Shown piece after piece: positions 17,439 to 26,040 of a DNA stretch of 64,000 bases. Every line of letters begins with the position of its first letter. The stretch's first letter is position 1. The notes below the pieces were generated by a model. That model made no database searches and was not told the origin of the DNA. It worked only from the letters and a program-made list of their open reading frames with translations. This DNA is from Thalassobacillus cyri (GTDB lineage: Bacteria; Bacillota; Bacilli; Bacillales; Halobacillaceae), in NCBI RefSeq assembly GCF_900107755.1, contig NZ_FNQR01000001.1, positions 248,001 through 312,000 of the forward strand, in the 5' to 3' direction. Position numbers and translations under genes: made by a program.

Positions 17439-18149
17439 ATGAAATTAGACAAGGGATTACCAATTCCACTTTATCATCAAGTAATAGAAATTTTAGAAAA
17501 TAAGATAACAAATGGTGAGTGGAAAGTTGGAGATCAATTACCTACAGAGAACGAATTAGCAAAGCATTTTAGTATTAGTAACATTACAGTAAAAAGGGCT
17601 GTACATGAATTAGTAGACAAAGGGTTATTGTATCGTCAAAGAGGAAAAGGAACTTTTGTTGCACCTCAATTTAAAGAAGCTGAGATGTACAAATTGCTAA
17701 GCTTCGGTTCAGAGAAAGAATATCCACATCAAACCATAAAATTTTCAATAGAAGAAGCTGGAGAAGAGGCTGCAAAATGGTTGAATATATCAAATATAGA
17801 CAAGGTAATAAATTTAAGCCGATTAAAAATGGATGGGAATAAGCCGGTTGGTGTAGAACATATCTATTTAAATTACCAACTGTGCCCAACCGTTACACAA
17901 GAATCCATGGAAAATCAGTTAATTTATGATGCACTGAAGGCAGAGAATATTAAACTTGGGAGAACAAAAATCGATTTCTCAGCACTAAATGCAAGTGATG
18001 CTGAAGTTGAACTGCTTAATATAGAAAAAGGCACTCCATTAATATCCATACAAAGAACTACACTTACAGAAAAGGATCAGGTTATTGAATTCTCCAGATT
18101 TTTACTTTGTCAAGATCATGCCCAGTATTCTATTGAGTTTTCCTTTTAA
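17439..18149 (+). CDS. GntR family regulator (UTRA effector domain)
   Basis: 236 residues. N-terminal winged helix (PLYHQVIEILENKITNGEWKVGDQLPTENELAKHFSISNITVKRAVHELVDKGLLYRQRGKGTFVAP) is typical of the HutC/FarR subgroup; the rest is a UTRA ligand-binding domain (GVEHIYLN ... SIQRTTLTEKDQVIEFSRFL). The start is the ATG of MKLDKGLPIP, which has GGAG upstream; the ATG 21 bases earlier has none and overlaps the operator. It precedes, in the same direction, the flavin dehydrogenase/TRAP operon and probably represses it and itself until an amino-acid-like inducer binds. Confidence 0.9.
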   Translation: MKLDKGLPIPLYHQVIEILENKITNGEWKVGDQLPTENELAKHFSISNITVKRAVHELVDKGLLYRQRGKGTFVAPQFKEAEMYKLLSFGSEKEYPHQTIKFSIEEAGEEAAKWLNISNIDKVINLSRLKMDGNKPVGVEHIYLNYQLCPTVTQESMENQLIYDALKAENIKLGRTKIDFSALNASDAEVELLNIEKGTPLISIQRTTLTEKDQVIEFSRFLLCQDHAQYSIEFSF

Positions 18150-18174
18150 CCAATGATAGTTTCTTAAACAATAT

Positions 18175-18192
18175 AAAGTTATAATTTTATAG
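18175..18192 (+). promoter_or_regulatory. Putative GntR operator 2
   Basis: AAAGTTATAATTTTATAG, with the same AAAGTTATAA core as sites 1 and 3. Lies just after the regulator gene in the 344-base region before the operon. Confidence 0.45.
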
Positions 18193-18357
18193 TTTTTACT
18201 AAGGGGTTGCGATTCTTTAGAAATTTAAAATTATAAATACAAATTTGGAAGTGGGTAATTCTAGTTCAGATATAAATAAAAAATATTAAGGTGTTGCTTT
18301 CACACTAAGATAATTAGAATTACCGTAGAAGATCAAAAAGAAGTACATATCCCTTTA

Positions 18358-18375
18358 AAAGTTATAACTTTATAT
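18358..18375 (+). promoter_or_regulatory. Putative GntR operator 3
   Basis: Perfect 14-bp palindrome AAAGTTATAACTTT. It is the copy nearest to the operon's first gene (about 120 bases upstream) and overlaps an AT-rich promoter-like stretch. Confidence 0.55.
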
Positions 18376-18493
18376 TATTATATATTTTGCTGTTACTGAA
18401 TGAATGTAGTAAATAATTTAGGTTACTGGTTATTAATGAATCCAGGAAGGCTAACGCTGCCAAGTTTTTTTGATTTTTAGTGGAGGTGAGTTT

Positions 18494-18820
18494 ATGGAGT
18501 TTATTAAAGATCATTCTATATTGCAAAATACCCAGAATGAAAAGGTCACGTTTTTTTATGAAGGTACACCGCTGCATACAAGAAAAGGGACAACTGTAGC
18601 GGCAGCACTAATGGAAAATGGAATAAAGAAACTGGGTGTAAGTCGGAAGCTGAATCAGTCAAGGGGGTATTTCTGTGGAATAGGTCGTTGTTGCAGTTGC
18701 TTTGTCACAATTAATGGCGAGGAGCATGTCCGGTCTTGTATGGTCACTGTTGAAGAATCAATGGAAGTTCAACCTAATTTACAGGATCCTAATGTAAGGA
18801 GTAGTAGCAATGAATATTGA
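18494..18820 (+). CDS. [2Fe-2S] ferredoxin-like subunit of an amino-acid/opine dehydrogenase
   Basis: 108 residues. Residues ~62-82 hold the plant-ferredoxin-type cluster ligands in YFCGIGRCCSCFV and a later Cys in VRSC. Small proteins of this kind are the gamma or A subunit of HcnABC, opine oxidase and D-hydroxyproline dehydrogenase complexes. The start ATG (MEFIKDHS) follows GTGGAGGTGAG; an upstream frame extension has no support. Its 3' end overlaps the next gene by 11 bases, as do the following junctions, so the subunits are translationally coupled. The cluster likely passes electrons from the substrate flavin to the second flavoprotein or to the respiratory chain. Confidence 0.85.
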   Translation: MEFIKDHSILQNTQNEKVTFFYEGTPLHTRKGTTVAAALMENGIKKLGVSRKLNQSRGYFCGIGRCCSCFVTINGEEHVRSCMVTVEESMEVQPNLQDPNVRSSSNEY

Positions 18821-19889
18821 TCTATTAGTTGTTGGAGGTGGACCGGCTGGTTTAATGGCTGCCCTTGAAGCTGCTGAATATGGCGTGAATGTTGCTATTG
18901 TGGAAGAATCCAGTCGACTTGGAGGACAATTAAGACAACAAACGCAATACCTTTCTCCACTACCATCAGGGATAGGGGAAATTAGAGGGTTTGAATTGGC
19001 AAATGAATTAGTAGAGGCTGTCACCTTTAATAAACATATTGTTACATATACGAACCATACAGTCATCGGTCTATATGAGGATGGCAGTGTTGGAATAAAT
19101 AATGGCAAAGAAATAATTCGGTGCGAAACAAAAAAGATTAGCGTTGCGACAGGCGCAGATATTCAAGGTGTTTTATTTCCTGGTTGGACATTACCTGGAG
19201 TACTTACAGTTGGAGCGGCTCAAATTTTAGTGAATCGCGAAAGGGTAAAACCAGGGAATGAAGCATTTATTGTTGGTTCCTCAGACTTTTCCATCGAAGT
19301 TGCACTTCAACTCTATGATGTTGGTATTAACGTACTGGGAATAGTTGAAACCGAAACAAGCTTACATGATAGAAAACAGGAAAACCTTTATAGGTTAAAA
19401 GAAAAAAACATTCCCATCTTAGAGAATTCTTACATTGAACAAGCAAAAGGAAGAGGACAAGTTGAAAAAGTAATCTTAAATCAAAATGGAAATAAAGAGG
19501 AGTACGACGTAGACCTGATATGTGTAGATGGAGGACTAAACCCGGTTATAGAACTTTGCCAACTATACAATTGCAGCTTTGCTTTTAATGAAATACTCGG
19601 GGGATGGCTACCCACCTATCAAGCCAATTTCGAGACAAGTACAGATGGTGTATTTATTGCTGGAAATACAGCCGGAATTACAAATCAAGGGGCAGTGATG
19701 GTTACAGGGAAACTGGCAGGTTTGGGTGCTGCCGAATCTTTAGGGAATGTACCGGAACAAGCTGCAGATGTATGGAGAAATAACTATTGGAGTGAGCTGG
19801 CGAAACTTGAAAATTATCAGGTAAATGAGGCAAGGACTTGCCATATTCAAAACTTTGAAACGTCAAAAACGAAAGTATATGAAACCTGA
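18810..19889 (+). CDS. FAD-dependent pyridine-nucleotide-type subunit of the dehydrogenase
   Basis: 359 residues. N-terminal FAD-binding GGGPAGLMAALEA and VAIVEESSRLGGQLRQQ, a central NAD-binding-like region (EAFIVGSSDFSIEVALQL), and a C-terminal FAD motif (TDGVFIAGNTAGI). This is the HcnB/OoxA/alpha-subunit family. In the longer relatives a BFD-type iron-sulfur domain is fused to the C-terminus; here that part is the next, separate gene. The second glycine motif is degenerate (VGSSDFS), which agrees with family members that bind FMN or no pyridine nucleotide. Overlaps its upstream neighbour by 11 bases. Confidence 0.85.
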   Translation: MNIDLLVVGGGPAGLMAALEAAEYGVNVAIVEESSRLGGQLRQQTQYLSPLPSGIGEIRGFELANELVEAVTFNKHIVTYTNHTVIGLYEDGSVGINNGKEIIRCETKKISVATGADIQGVLFPGWTLPGVLTVGAAQILVNRERVKPGNEAFIVGSSDFSIEVALQLYDVGINVLGIVETETSLHDRKQENLYRLKEKNIPILENSYIEQAKGRGQVEKVILNQNGNKEEYDVDLICVDGGLNPVIELCQLYNCSFAFNEILGGWLPTYQANFETSTDGVFIAGNTAGITNQGAVMVTGKLAGLGAAESLGNVPEQAADVWRNNYWSELAKLENYQVNEARTCHIQNFETSKTKVYET

Positions 19890-19914
19890 AGTTAATTGTA
19901 CAGGAGGGTTGGGC

Positions 19915-20235
19915 TTGGATAAATCAACCATAGTATGCAGGTGTGAGGAAATTAATGTGGATGAAATCGAAACGGTTTTGAAAATGGGAGCTGAAACATT
20001 TGATGATGTAAAGCGAATTACACGATGCGGGATGGGACCATGCCAGGCAAAGATGTGTGTGAAACACGTGTCCAACTTAATTAGTGAATATACCGGAAAA
20101 CCTTTAGCTGAAATTCCGCCTGCCCGGGCAAGAATGCCATTAAAGATAACACGAATGCGTGTGTTAGCAGGTACCGAAAGTCATGCATCTACTGTGAAAG
20201 CTGTTTTTGAAGAAGGTGATCCAGATGAAAAGTAG
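19915..20235 (+). CDS. BFD-type [2Fe-2S] subunit
   Basis: 106 residues. Cysteines in IVCRCEEINVDEI and RCGMGPCQAKMC form the BFD-like cluster motif (CxC ... CxxxxC) normally found at the C-terminus of the alpha subunit in this enzyme family. The chosen TTG start has AGGAGG seven bases upstream; an ATG at 19879 that overlaps the preceding stop is the alternative but has a poor ribosome binding site. The separation from the upstream gene could be ancestral or a gene fission. Its stop overlaps the next start by 11 bases. Confidence 0.8.
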   Translation: MDKSTIVCRCEEINVDEIETVLKMGAETFDDVKRITRCGMGPCQAKMCVKHVSNLISEYTGKPLAEIPPARARMPLKITRMRVLAGTESHASTVKAVFEEGDPDEK

Positions 20236-21313
20236 GACACATGCAGAAGCCTACGATGTAGTTATCATTGGTGCCGGGGTGATAGGAAATAGTATTGCGT
20301 ACCATTTATCTGAGCAAAATTCACAGAACATTCTGGTTATTGATAAATCCTTTCCATTGTCAGGTACCTCAGGTTCGACACAAGCTTGGGTGTGGGTACA
20401 TACAAAGACTCCTTCTTCGTATGGCGAATTAAGCTTGTTCAGTTCAGAACTTTACCCTTATCTTGAGCGGAAAATTGGAGATGTAGAGTACAAAAGGACA
20501 GGCGGATTGGCACCGTTCTTTACCGAAGAGGAGCGGGAGAAAGCCCTGAAATTGGCTGAGAGTCAGGCAAAAGTAGGGATAGATATTAAAGTGCTCAGCC
20601 GCGACGAAGTATTAAAAAAAGAGCCATCTTTTTCACCAAATGTAGTAGGTGCGACGTTCAGTAGTATTGATGGAAATGTAAATCCCTTTCGTCTACTGGA
20701 GCTATATACAAGAGCTGCTGAAAAAAATAAAGTAGATTATTCTTTTTACAATCCTGTTGTCGATATTGAACAACAAGGTGATGGCTATATGGTTCATTCC
20801 GAAAAAGGGGTATTTCGAACGAAAAAACTGATCTTGGCAGGTGGTCCCTGGTCCAAGCAACTTGGATCATTCATAGGCCTTGATATTCCCGTCAAGTTGG
20901 TGAGAGGGCAGGTGCTAATTACAGAACCGCTCGCGCCTTTGTTAAACTATACGATCGGAGGAATCAGGCAGGCAAATAATGGAGAGGTCCTGATTGGTTA
21001 TTCAAAAGAAGAAGTTGGTTATAATCGCCAGGGTACTCTGGACGTTATTCAGGAGACAGCGAATATGGCGGTATCATTTGTTCCTGCGTTGGCCAATGCA
21101 AATGTAGTACGCAGCTTTTCAGGAGTGCGTGTAGTGCCAGAAGATGGATTGCCTATTTTCGGGGAAATCCCAGGGCGTAAAAACCTTTACATCGCAACCA
21201 TGCATAGTGGAATAACATTGTCCCCTGTTATAGGTACGTTGATGTCAGAGCTGATTTCAAGTGGAGAGACATCTTTACCCATAGAGAAGTACTCGATTTC
21301 CCGATTTGCTTAA
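20225..21313 (+). CDS. DAO-type FAD oxidoreductase, catalytic subunit
   Basis: 362 residues. N-terminal dinucleotide fold VVIIGAGVIGNSIAYHLSEQ, a conserved GGPWSK stretch and a C-terminal FAD region (MHSGITLSPVIGTLMSELI) place it in the D-amino acid oxidase/glycine oxidase superfamily, as the HcnC/SoxB/beta-subunit. It should oxidise a secondary or primary amine (an amino acid, N-methyl amino acid, opine or hydroxyproline) and pass electrons to the two iron-sulfur subunits. ATG (MKSRTHAEAYDVV) with AAGGTG upstream. Last of the four enzyme genes and directly before the TRAP transporter. Confidence 0.87.
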   Translation: MKSRTHAEAYDVVIIGAGVIGNSIAYHLSEQNSQNILVIDKSFPLSGTSGSTQAWVWVHTKTPSSYGELSLFSSELYPYLERKIGDVEYKRTGGLAPFFTEEEREKALKLAESQAKVGIDIKVLSRDEVLKKEPSFSPNVVGATFSSIDGNVNPFRLLELYTRAAEKNKVDYSFYNPVVDIEQQGDGYMVHSEKGVFRTKKLILAGGPWSKQLGSFIGLDIPVKLVRGQVLITEPLAPLLNYTIGGIRQANNGEVLIGYSKEEVGYNRQGTLDVIQETANMAVSFVPALANANVVRSFSGVRVVPEDGLPIFGEIPGRKNLYIATMHSGITLSPVIGTLMSELISSGETSLPIEKYSISRFA

Positions 21314-21353
21314 CTGGAAAATAAATCTAAAACATAGGGAGTGAGAGGATGAG

Positions 21354-21878
21354 ATGAGTACATTCATTAAAAAGTTACAAAATATTCAACGTTTTGTCGT
21401 CTTATGCTTAATTATGATATTGCCGATACTCGTGTTTATTCAAGTGCTGTTGAGGTATGTCTTTAAGGCTCCATTAATGGGCATTGAAGAACTTATGTTG
21501 TTTCCTACCATTTGGCTGTATATGCTGGGCGGAGCTAACGCTTCCATGGAACGAAATCATATATCCTGTGGTGTACTGACTTTATATATTAAAAAAGAAA
21601 AAACGAATAATCTCTTTAATTTAATCACTTCGATATTATCATTCGTCATCAGTACCTGGCTTACTTTTTGGGCGTTTAAATACTTTTTGTATTCATTACA
21701 GGTATGGAAAGAAAGCAATCTCCTCTTAATTCCTATGTTCTTTGGTGAAAGTGCAGTATTTTTGGGGCTTTTTATCATGACTCTATATGCATTTATGGAT
21801 GTTAAGCAAAATTTTATGAAGCTACGGACTCGCTACACTGCAGAGGAGGGACTAAATGTTAACAATAGTAATACTTGA
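21354..21878 (+). CDS. TRAP transporter small membrane subunit (DctQ type)
   Basis: 174 residues with four membrane helices (about 13-33, 45-65, 85-107, 127-148), matching the DctQ family; the motif GIEELMLFPTIWLYMLGGA with the conserved E-E-x(6)-W region is typical. It pairs with the large subunit to carry an organic acid or zwitterion across the membrane using a sodium gradient. GGGAGTGAGAGG precedes the ATG. Its end overlaps the large-subunit gene by 23 bases. Confidence 0.87.
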   Translation: MSTFIKKLQNIQRFVVLCLIMILPILVFIQVLLRYVFKAPLMGIEELMLFPTIWLYMLGGANASMERNHISCGVLTLYIKKEKTNNLFNLITSILSFVISTWLTFWAFKYFLYSLQVWKESNLLLIPMFFGESAVFLGLFIMTLYAFMDVKQNFMKLRTRYTAEEGLNVNNSNT

Positions 21879-23166
21879 TGTGATCCTACTTGTTTTCCTG
21901 CTGTTTATGAATGTGCCGCTTCCTTATTGCTTCGGTGGTGCCCTTTTATTTATGGTTCTGTTCGGGGATGTTTCGATGCAAAGTATGATGCTATGGACGT
22001 TTAATCAGACGATTAGCCCGGTACTACTTGCAAGTCCGCTTTTTATCCTTGCTGGAGTTGTAATGGGAGGAAATGGTGTTGCAAAGCATCTGTTGAATTT
22101 CACTGATATTTTTGTTGGGCGGATTAAGGGAGGGATTGGTGTTGTCTGCGTTGCTACCTCGGCATTTATTGGTGCAGTTTCTGGCAGCGGCTTTACGGGG
22201 GTAGCTGCAACAGGTCCAATCATGATTCCACGGATGGTAAAGCAAGGATATCCACGGGGATATGCAACTGGATTAGTTACAGTTTCATCCGTTCTTGGTC
22301 TGCTTATTCCGCCAAGTGTCATTATGATTTTGTATGGTTGGGTTACGAATACATCGATTCTGGCAGCATTTCTTTCAACTTTAGGACCTGGATTATTGAT
22401 CGTGGCCTTATTTTCGATTATTAACCTTGTTTGGACTCGCAATTTTCCGAATATTCAGATCGAGGAATCGGTGACAAGACCTGAAAAGGTAAGAATTATT
22501 AAAAAAAGGTCGCTTTTAGCATTTCCTGCATTACTTTTACCGGTTATTATTCTGGGTGGAATCTACGGGGGGATTTTTACCCCAACTGAAGCTGCTGCAA
22601 TTGCAACAGTAGTTGCTCTCCCTATTGGATTTTTTATTTACAAGGAATTAAGCGCGAAACAATTCTTTGAACTTGCGGAAGAATCTGCAACGTCAGTCGG
22701 TGCAATTATGACTATGATTTTCTTTACATTAATGCTAAGTCAAACTTATGTAATGATGCAGGTTCCTCAAGCAATCATTGATTTGTTTTTTGGTATCACT
22801 GATAACCCTATTATTATGTTACTTATTATTAATATTTTCCTATTTTTAGTAGGGATGATTGTCAACGACGCCACAGGTATGATCTTAGTTGCTCCTCTGC
22901 TTTTACCTTTGATTACAGAATTAGGAATTGATCCGGTTCACTTTGCAGCGATTATGGGCGTTAACCTTGCGATGGGCGGGGTAACTCCACCATATGCAAG
23001 TATCTTATATTTAGGCATGCGAATCGGAAAATGTGAGTTTTCAGAATTACTTAAGCCTACCTTAGTTTTCCTCCTTTTTGGATACTTACCTGTCGTTTTC
23101 CTAACAACATTTTGGCCAGACTTATCTTTATTTCTTCCAGGAGTTTTTGGTCTGCTAGAAAATTAG
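21856..23166 (+). CDS. TRAP transporter large membrane subunit (DctM type)
   Basis: 436 residues, about twelve helices, with the glycine-rich hairpin region ATSAFIGAVSGSGFTGVAATG and VNDATGMILVAPLL characteristic of DctM. Start ATG has AGAGGAGGG upstream inside the small-subunit gene. Together with the small subunit and the lipoprotein receptor this forms a sodium-coupled tripartite importer. The operon context says the cargo is the substrate of the flavin dehydrogenase. Confidence 0.92.
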   Translation: MLTIVILDVILLVFLLFMNVPLPYCFGGALLFMVLFGDVSMQSMMLWTFNQTISPVLLASPLFILAGVVMGGNGVAKHLLNFTDIFVGRIKGGIGVVCVATSAFIGAVSGSGFTGVAATGPIMIPRMVKQGYPRGYATGLVTVSSVLGLLIPPSVIMILYGWVTNTSILAAFLSTLGPGLLIVALFSIINLVWTRNFPNIQIEESVTRPEKVRIIKKRSLLAFPALLLPVIILGGIYGGIFTPTEAAAIATVVALPIGFFIYKELSAKQFFELAEESATSVGAIMTMIFFTLMLSQTYVMMQVPQAIIDLFFGITDNPIIMLLIINIFLFLVGMIVNDATGMILVAPLLLPLITELGIDPVHFAAIMGVNLAMGGVTPPYASILYLGMRIGKCEFSELLKPTLVFLLFGYLPVVFLTTFWPDLSLFLPGVFGLLEN

Positions 23167-23342
23167 GGAGTGATAGGAAAAGACCACACCTTAGAAGAAG
23201 CTGGTGCGCAGATTATTTAAGGATTGAAGGGAGGGATTCCTACATAGTTATCTGAGTGTTTAGGTGCTGTAGTTGTCTGATCAGTTAAAGAGAAAAGGAG
23301 TATTGTTCTATTAATTTACCAGATTAAAAGGGAGGCTTTACT

Positions 23343-24356
23343 GTGAATTTTAAAAAATCGATTTCGCTCTTGTTCGTTTTAATGATGCTAACGATGGGAC
23401 TTATCGGCTGTTCTTCGTCTACTAGCGCCGGGGAGGAAAAGACTTTTAAAATTGGACATATTCGCCCAGAAGCTACTGGAACAGATAAAGATGTACAATG
23501 GTTTGCAGAACAGATTGCTGAGAAAACCGGGGATAAGGTGAAGTTTGATATCTATCCAGCGAGTCAGCTGGGTGACTACTCTGTTGTGCAAGAACGGGTA
23601 AGCATGGGAGATGTTGAAATGCAACTTGCCCCTGTTGGCCCATCTCTTAATAAAAATATGGGGATTACTTACATGCCTTATCTAGTAACAAACTGGGAGG
23701 ATGCTCTGAAATATTATGGCCCAGATAGTGAAATTGCAAAGGCTGTTGATGAAATGTTGCAAGAAGAAAACATAAAATTACTGGCAACTTATCCAAAGTA
23801 CTTTGGTGGAATTGCCTTGAAGGAAAAGCCTGACAACCCAGCAGATATGAGTCAAAAGAATATCAAAATCCGTGTTCCAGGAACGAAAGTATTTGAATTG
23901 ACCGCAAAAGAACTTGGATACTCTGCAACGCCATTGCCGTTCGCTGAAGCGTTTACCGCCATGCAAACAGGGATTGTTGATGGTGTAATTGGTTCAGGAG
24001 CGGAAGGCTATTATGCAAACTTCCGTGATCTAGCGAATTACTATTTACCACTGAATGATCATTTTGAAATGTGGTATATGTACATTAGTAATGATACGTG
24101 GAAGAGTTTATCGGCTGAAGAGCAGGAGATTTTCCAAAACACTGCAAAAGAATTAGCAGAAAAAAGGTTTGCTTCAGCTGAACAAGAAACAAAAGACTAT
24201 GAACAAAAGCTTCGTGATGAAGGTATTGAGGTAATCGAATATACAGATGAAGAACTGGAGAATTTTGCAAAACAAGTTAGAGATAATGTATGGCCTGAGC
24301 TGAAAAAAGAGTATGGAGAAGAATTGTTTAATCGTGTAACTGAGGGTGTTCAGTAA
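23343..24356 (+). CDS. TRAP transporter substrate-binding lipoprotein (DctP type)
   Basis: 337 residues beginning with a lipoprotein signal whose lipobox is LIGC at residue ~23; the receptor would be anchored outside the membrane. The DctP hallmark KIRVPGTKVFELTAKELG, with the Arg that usually binds a substrate carboxylate, is followed by PFAEAFTAMQTGIVDGVIG. GTG start after GGGAGG. The retained Arg suggests a carboxylate-bearing ligand such as an amino acid derivative. Separated from the membrane subunits by 176 bases without a clear terminator. Confidence 0.9.
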   Translation: MNFKKSISLLFVLMMLTMGLIGCSSSTSAGEEKTFKIGHIRPEATGTDKDVQWFAEQIAEKTGDKVKFDIYPASQLGDYSVVQERVSMGDVEMQLAPVGPSLNKNMGITYMPYLVTNWEDALKYYGPDSEIAKAVDEMLQEENIKLLATYPKYFGGIALKEKPDNPADMSQKNIKIRVPGTKVFELTAKELGYSATPLPFAEAFTAMQTGIVDGVIGSGAEGYYANFRDLANYYLPLNDHFEMWYMYISNDTWKSLSAEEQEIFQNTAKELAEKRFASAEQETKDYEQKLRDEGIEVIEYTDEELENFAKQVRDNVWPELKKEYGEELFNRVTEGVQ

Positions 24357-24371
24357 AATAAACATTTATGT

Positions 24372-24412
24372 TCCTCAAATGATCGATATCCATTTGAGGA
24401 GCCATTTTTTTT
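24372..24412 (+). terminator. Rho-independent terminator after the TRAP receptor
   Basis: Perfect 10-bp stem TCCTCAAATG / CATTTGAGGA, three bases, then eight T. Confidence 0.85.
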
Positions 24413-24475
24413 GTAACTATTTGTTTTTCTTTAGAGATAAGATAAGTAAGTCTAAATCACGAGGAGGCGAAGGAA

Positions 24476-25621
24476 GTGGATGCTGACATTGGAATTATTG
24501 GAGTAGGTACTATGGGCAGCATGGCAATGTGGCAGTTAGCCAGGAAAGGGGTTTCTGTATTAGGGTTTGAACAATTTGGTACAGGGCATGATCGTTCCGC
24601 GGCTAGCGGGGAATCCAGGTTGTTTAGAACGGTTTATTTTGAGGGGGAAAAGTACGTCCCTTTATTACAGGATGCGAAGAAATTATGGTCACAATTGGAA
24701 GAAGAATCAGGCAATCAATTATTGACATTGAACGGTGGTGTAATGATTGGTAATCCTAACTTTGAAGAAATGAAAAATGCCATGAAATCTATTAAAGACT
24801 TTAGTTTAGAACATGAACTGCTATCTCCAGAGCAGGCAAAGGAACGTTATCCGCAACATCATCTTGAATCAGAAGAAATAATGATTTTAGATAAAAATGC
24901 AGGTTTTCTAAGACCAGAACTGTCGACCGTATCGGCAGTAGCACGGGCTGAGTCTCTTGGAGCAACGGTTAATAGGTACACTAAAATTGAAGAAATCATA
25001 CCAGATGACAACGGAGTAACAATAAGAACAAAAAACAATGAATATCGAGTAGGTAAGGTTTTAGTAACAGCGGGTCCCTGGGCCGGGAAACTGCTTCCGC
25101 AATTGAATGAAATTATAACCGTCAAAAGGATTGTTCTAAGCTGGTATACTCCTAAAAACATTAACCAATTTATGCCTGAGCAATTCCCTGTGTTCGCACA
25201 TCTGGGCGATGATTTTAAACTAACCGGAACGCCTACGATCGAGGGAAGTATGGTCAAAGCATCAAATAATCCAACATTTAAAGATGTTAGTAGTCCTGAT
25301 CAATTAAATAGAGAAGTCTCAATCGAGGAAATAATAACTGCCAGCAATGTAATCAAGGGAAAGATTCCAGGATTGATCCCACATCCTGTAAGATCGACAG
25401 CTTATATGGATGCTTCTACACCCGATGGACATCCAATTGTAGGAGAAGTTCCTGAAATTAAAAATACTGTATTTATGTGTGGGTTCTCAGGCCACGGCTT
25501 TAAGATGTCACCAGTGATGGGGAAAATAGCTGCAGAACTTTTAGTTGATGGGAAAACAAACTATTCGATCGAACACCTCTCACCGCAACGAATGGTAGAT
25601 AGCGCGTCTTTATTGAGTTAG
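24476..25621 (+). CDS. Monomeric sarcosine oxidase / N-methyl amino acid oxidase-like flavoprotein
   Basis: 381 residues. Opens with IGIIGVGTMGSMAMWQLARKG (FAD fold) and ends with GFSGHGFKMSPVMGKIAAELL, both characteristic of the MSOX/MTOX/SolA family, which oxidatively demethylates N-methyl amino acids with release of formaldehyde and hydrogen peroxide. The family's Cys that carries covalent FAD, normally a few residues before TPD, is not present: here the segment reads STAYMDASTPDG, so flavin is probably bound non-covalently. GTG start after GAGGAGG. It follows the TRAP operon but has its own space behind a terminator; likely the same nutrient pathway. Confidence 0.85.
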   Translation: MDADIGIIGVGTMGSMAMWQLARKGVSVLGFEQFGTGHDRSAASGESRLFRTVYFEGEKYVPLLQDAKKLWSQLEEESGNQLLTLNGGVMIGNPNFEEMKNAMKSIKDFSLEHELLSPEQAKERYPQHHLESEEIMILDKNAGFLRPELSTVSAVARAESLGATVNRYTKIEEIIPDDNGVTIRTKNNEYRVGKVLVTAGPWAGKLLPQLNEIITVKRIVLSWYTPKNINQFMPEQFPVFAHLGDDFKLTGTPTIEGSMVKASNNPTFKDVSSPDQLNREVSIEEIITASNVIKGKIPGLIPHPVRSTAYMDASTPDGHPIVGEVPEIKNTVFMCGFSGHGFKMSPVMGKIAAELLVDGKTNYSIEHLSPQRMVDSASLLS

Positions 25622-25680
25622 TAAGAGACTTTAAACATACGTAAAACAGTAGCTGATCCTCAGTGAATCAACGATTGCCG

Positions 25681-25772
25681 GGTGTCTGACCGTATGTAGA
25701 GCTTTAAATATGATTTAGTTTTACCAATAGAAGCTTTTCCTTTGGAAGTGAGTGGGCGAGGTTCAGACACCC
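25681..25772. repeat. Long repeat variant, copy A
   Basis: Starts GGTGTCTGACC and ends GGTTCAGACACC, with an inner AGTTTTACCAATAG and TGGAAGTGAGTG. Shares this interior with 38226-38318. The arms resemble those of the shorter palindromes. Confidence 0.7.
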
Positions 25773-25790
25773 TTGCTGTGCAATAAGAAA

Positions 25791-25820
25791 CAAGCACCTG
25801 CATGTATAGGTGCTTGTTTT
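25791..25820 (+). terminator. Rho-independent terminator
   Basis: Perfect 9-bp stem CAAGCACCT / AGGTGCTTG, loop GCATGTAT, then TTTT. Lies between the N-methyl amino acid oxidase gene and the convergent pseudogene. Confidence 0.75.
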
Positions 25821-25833
25821 CGTGTATGTGGAT

Positions 25834-26038
25834 TTAATTCTTCGTCATTTCCCTGACTAATTCACGGTTTCTCTTTTTAAAAACATCGTTATGGGAGGAC
25901 ACCATGGCAACAGCATTGGCATCTGGTTCGATGAATTGCTTGGCTTTATTAATGGCATTGGCTGCGTCCTGGAAGGCGCCGGCAATCAAGTTCAGCTTTC
26001 CTTCATGATTCAGGATATCTCCCGCTGCATAAAGGCCA
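25834..26038 (-). pseudogene. Truncated ferredoxin-NADP reductase fragment
   Basis: Encodes the last ~68 residues (GLYAAGDILNHEGKLNLIAG ... NRELVREMTKN) of the intact flavoprotein gene at 33097-34146, with near-identical protein and highly similar DNA. The rest is missing. Similarity ends within a base or two of the palindromic repeat at 26041. No start codon or ribosome binding site belongs to it; the apparent upstream start lies inside the repeat. It is a partial duplication, not a working gene. Confidence 0.88.
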
Positions 26039-26040
26039 GT

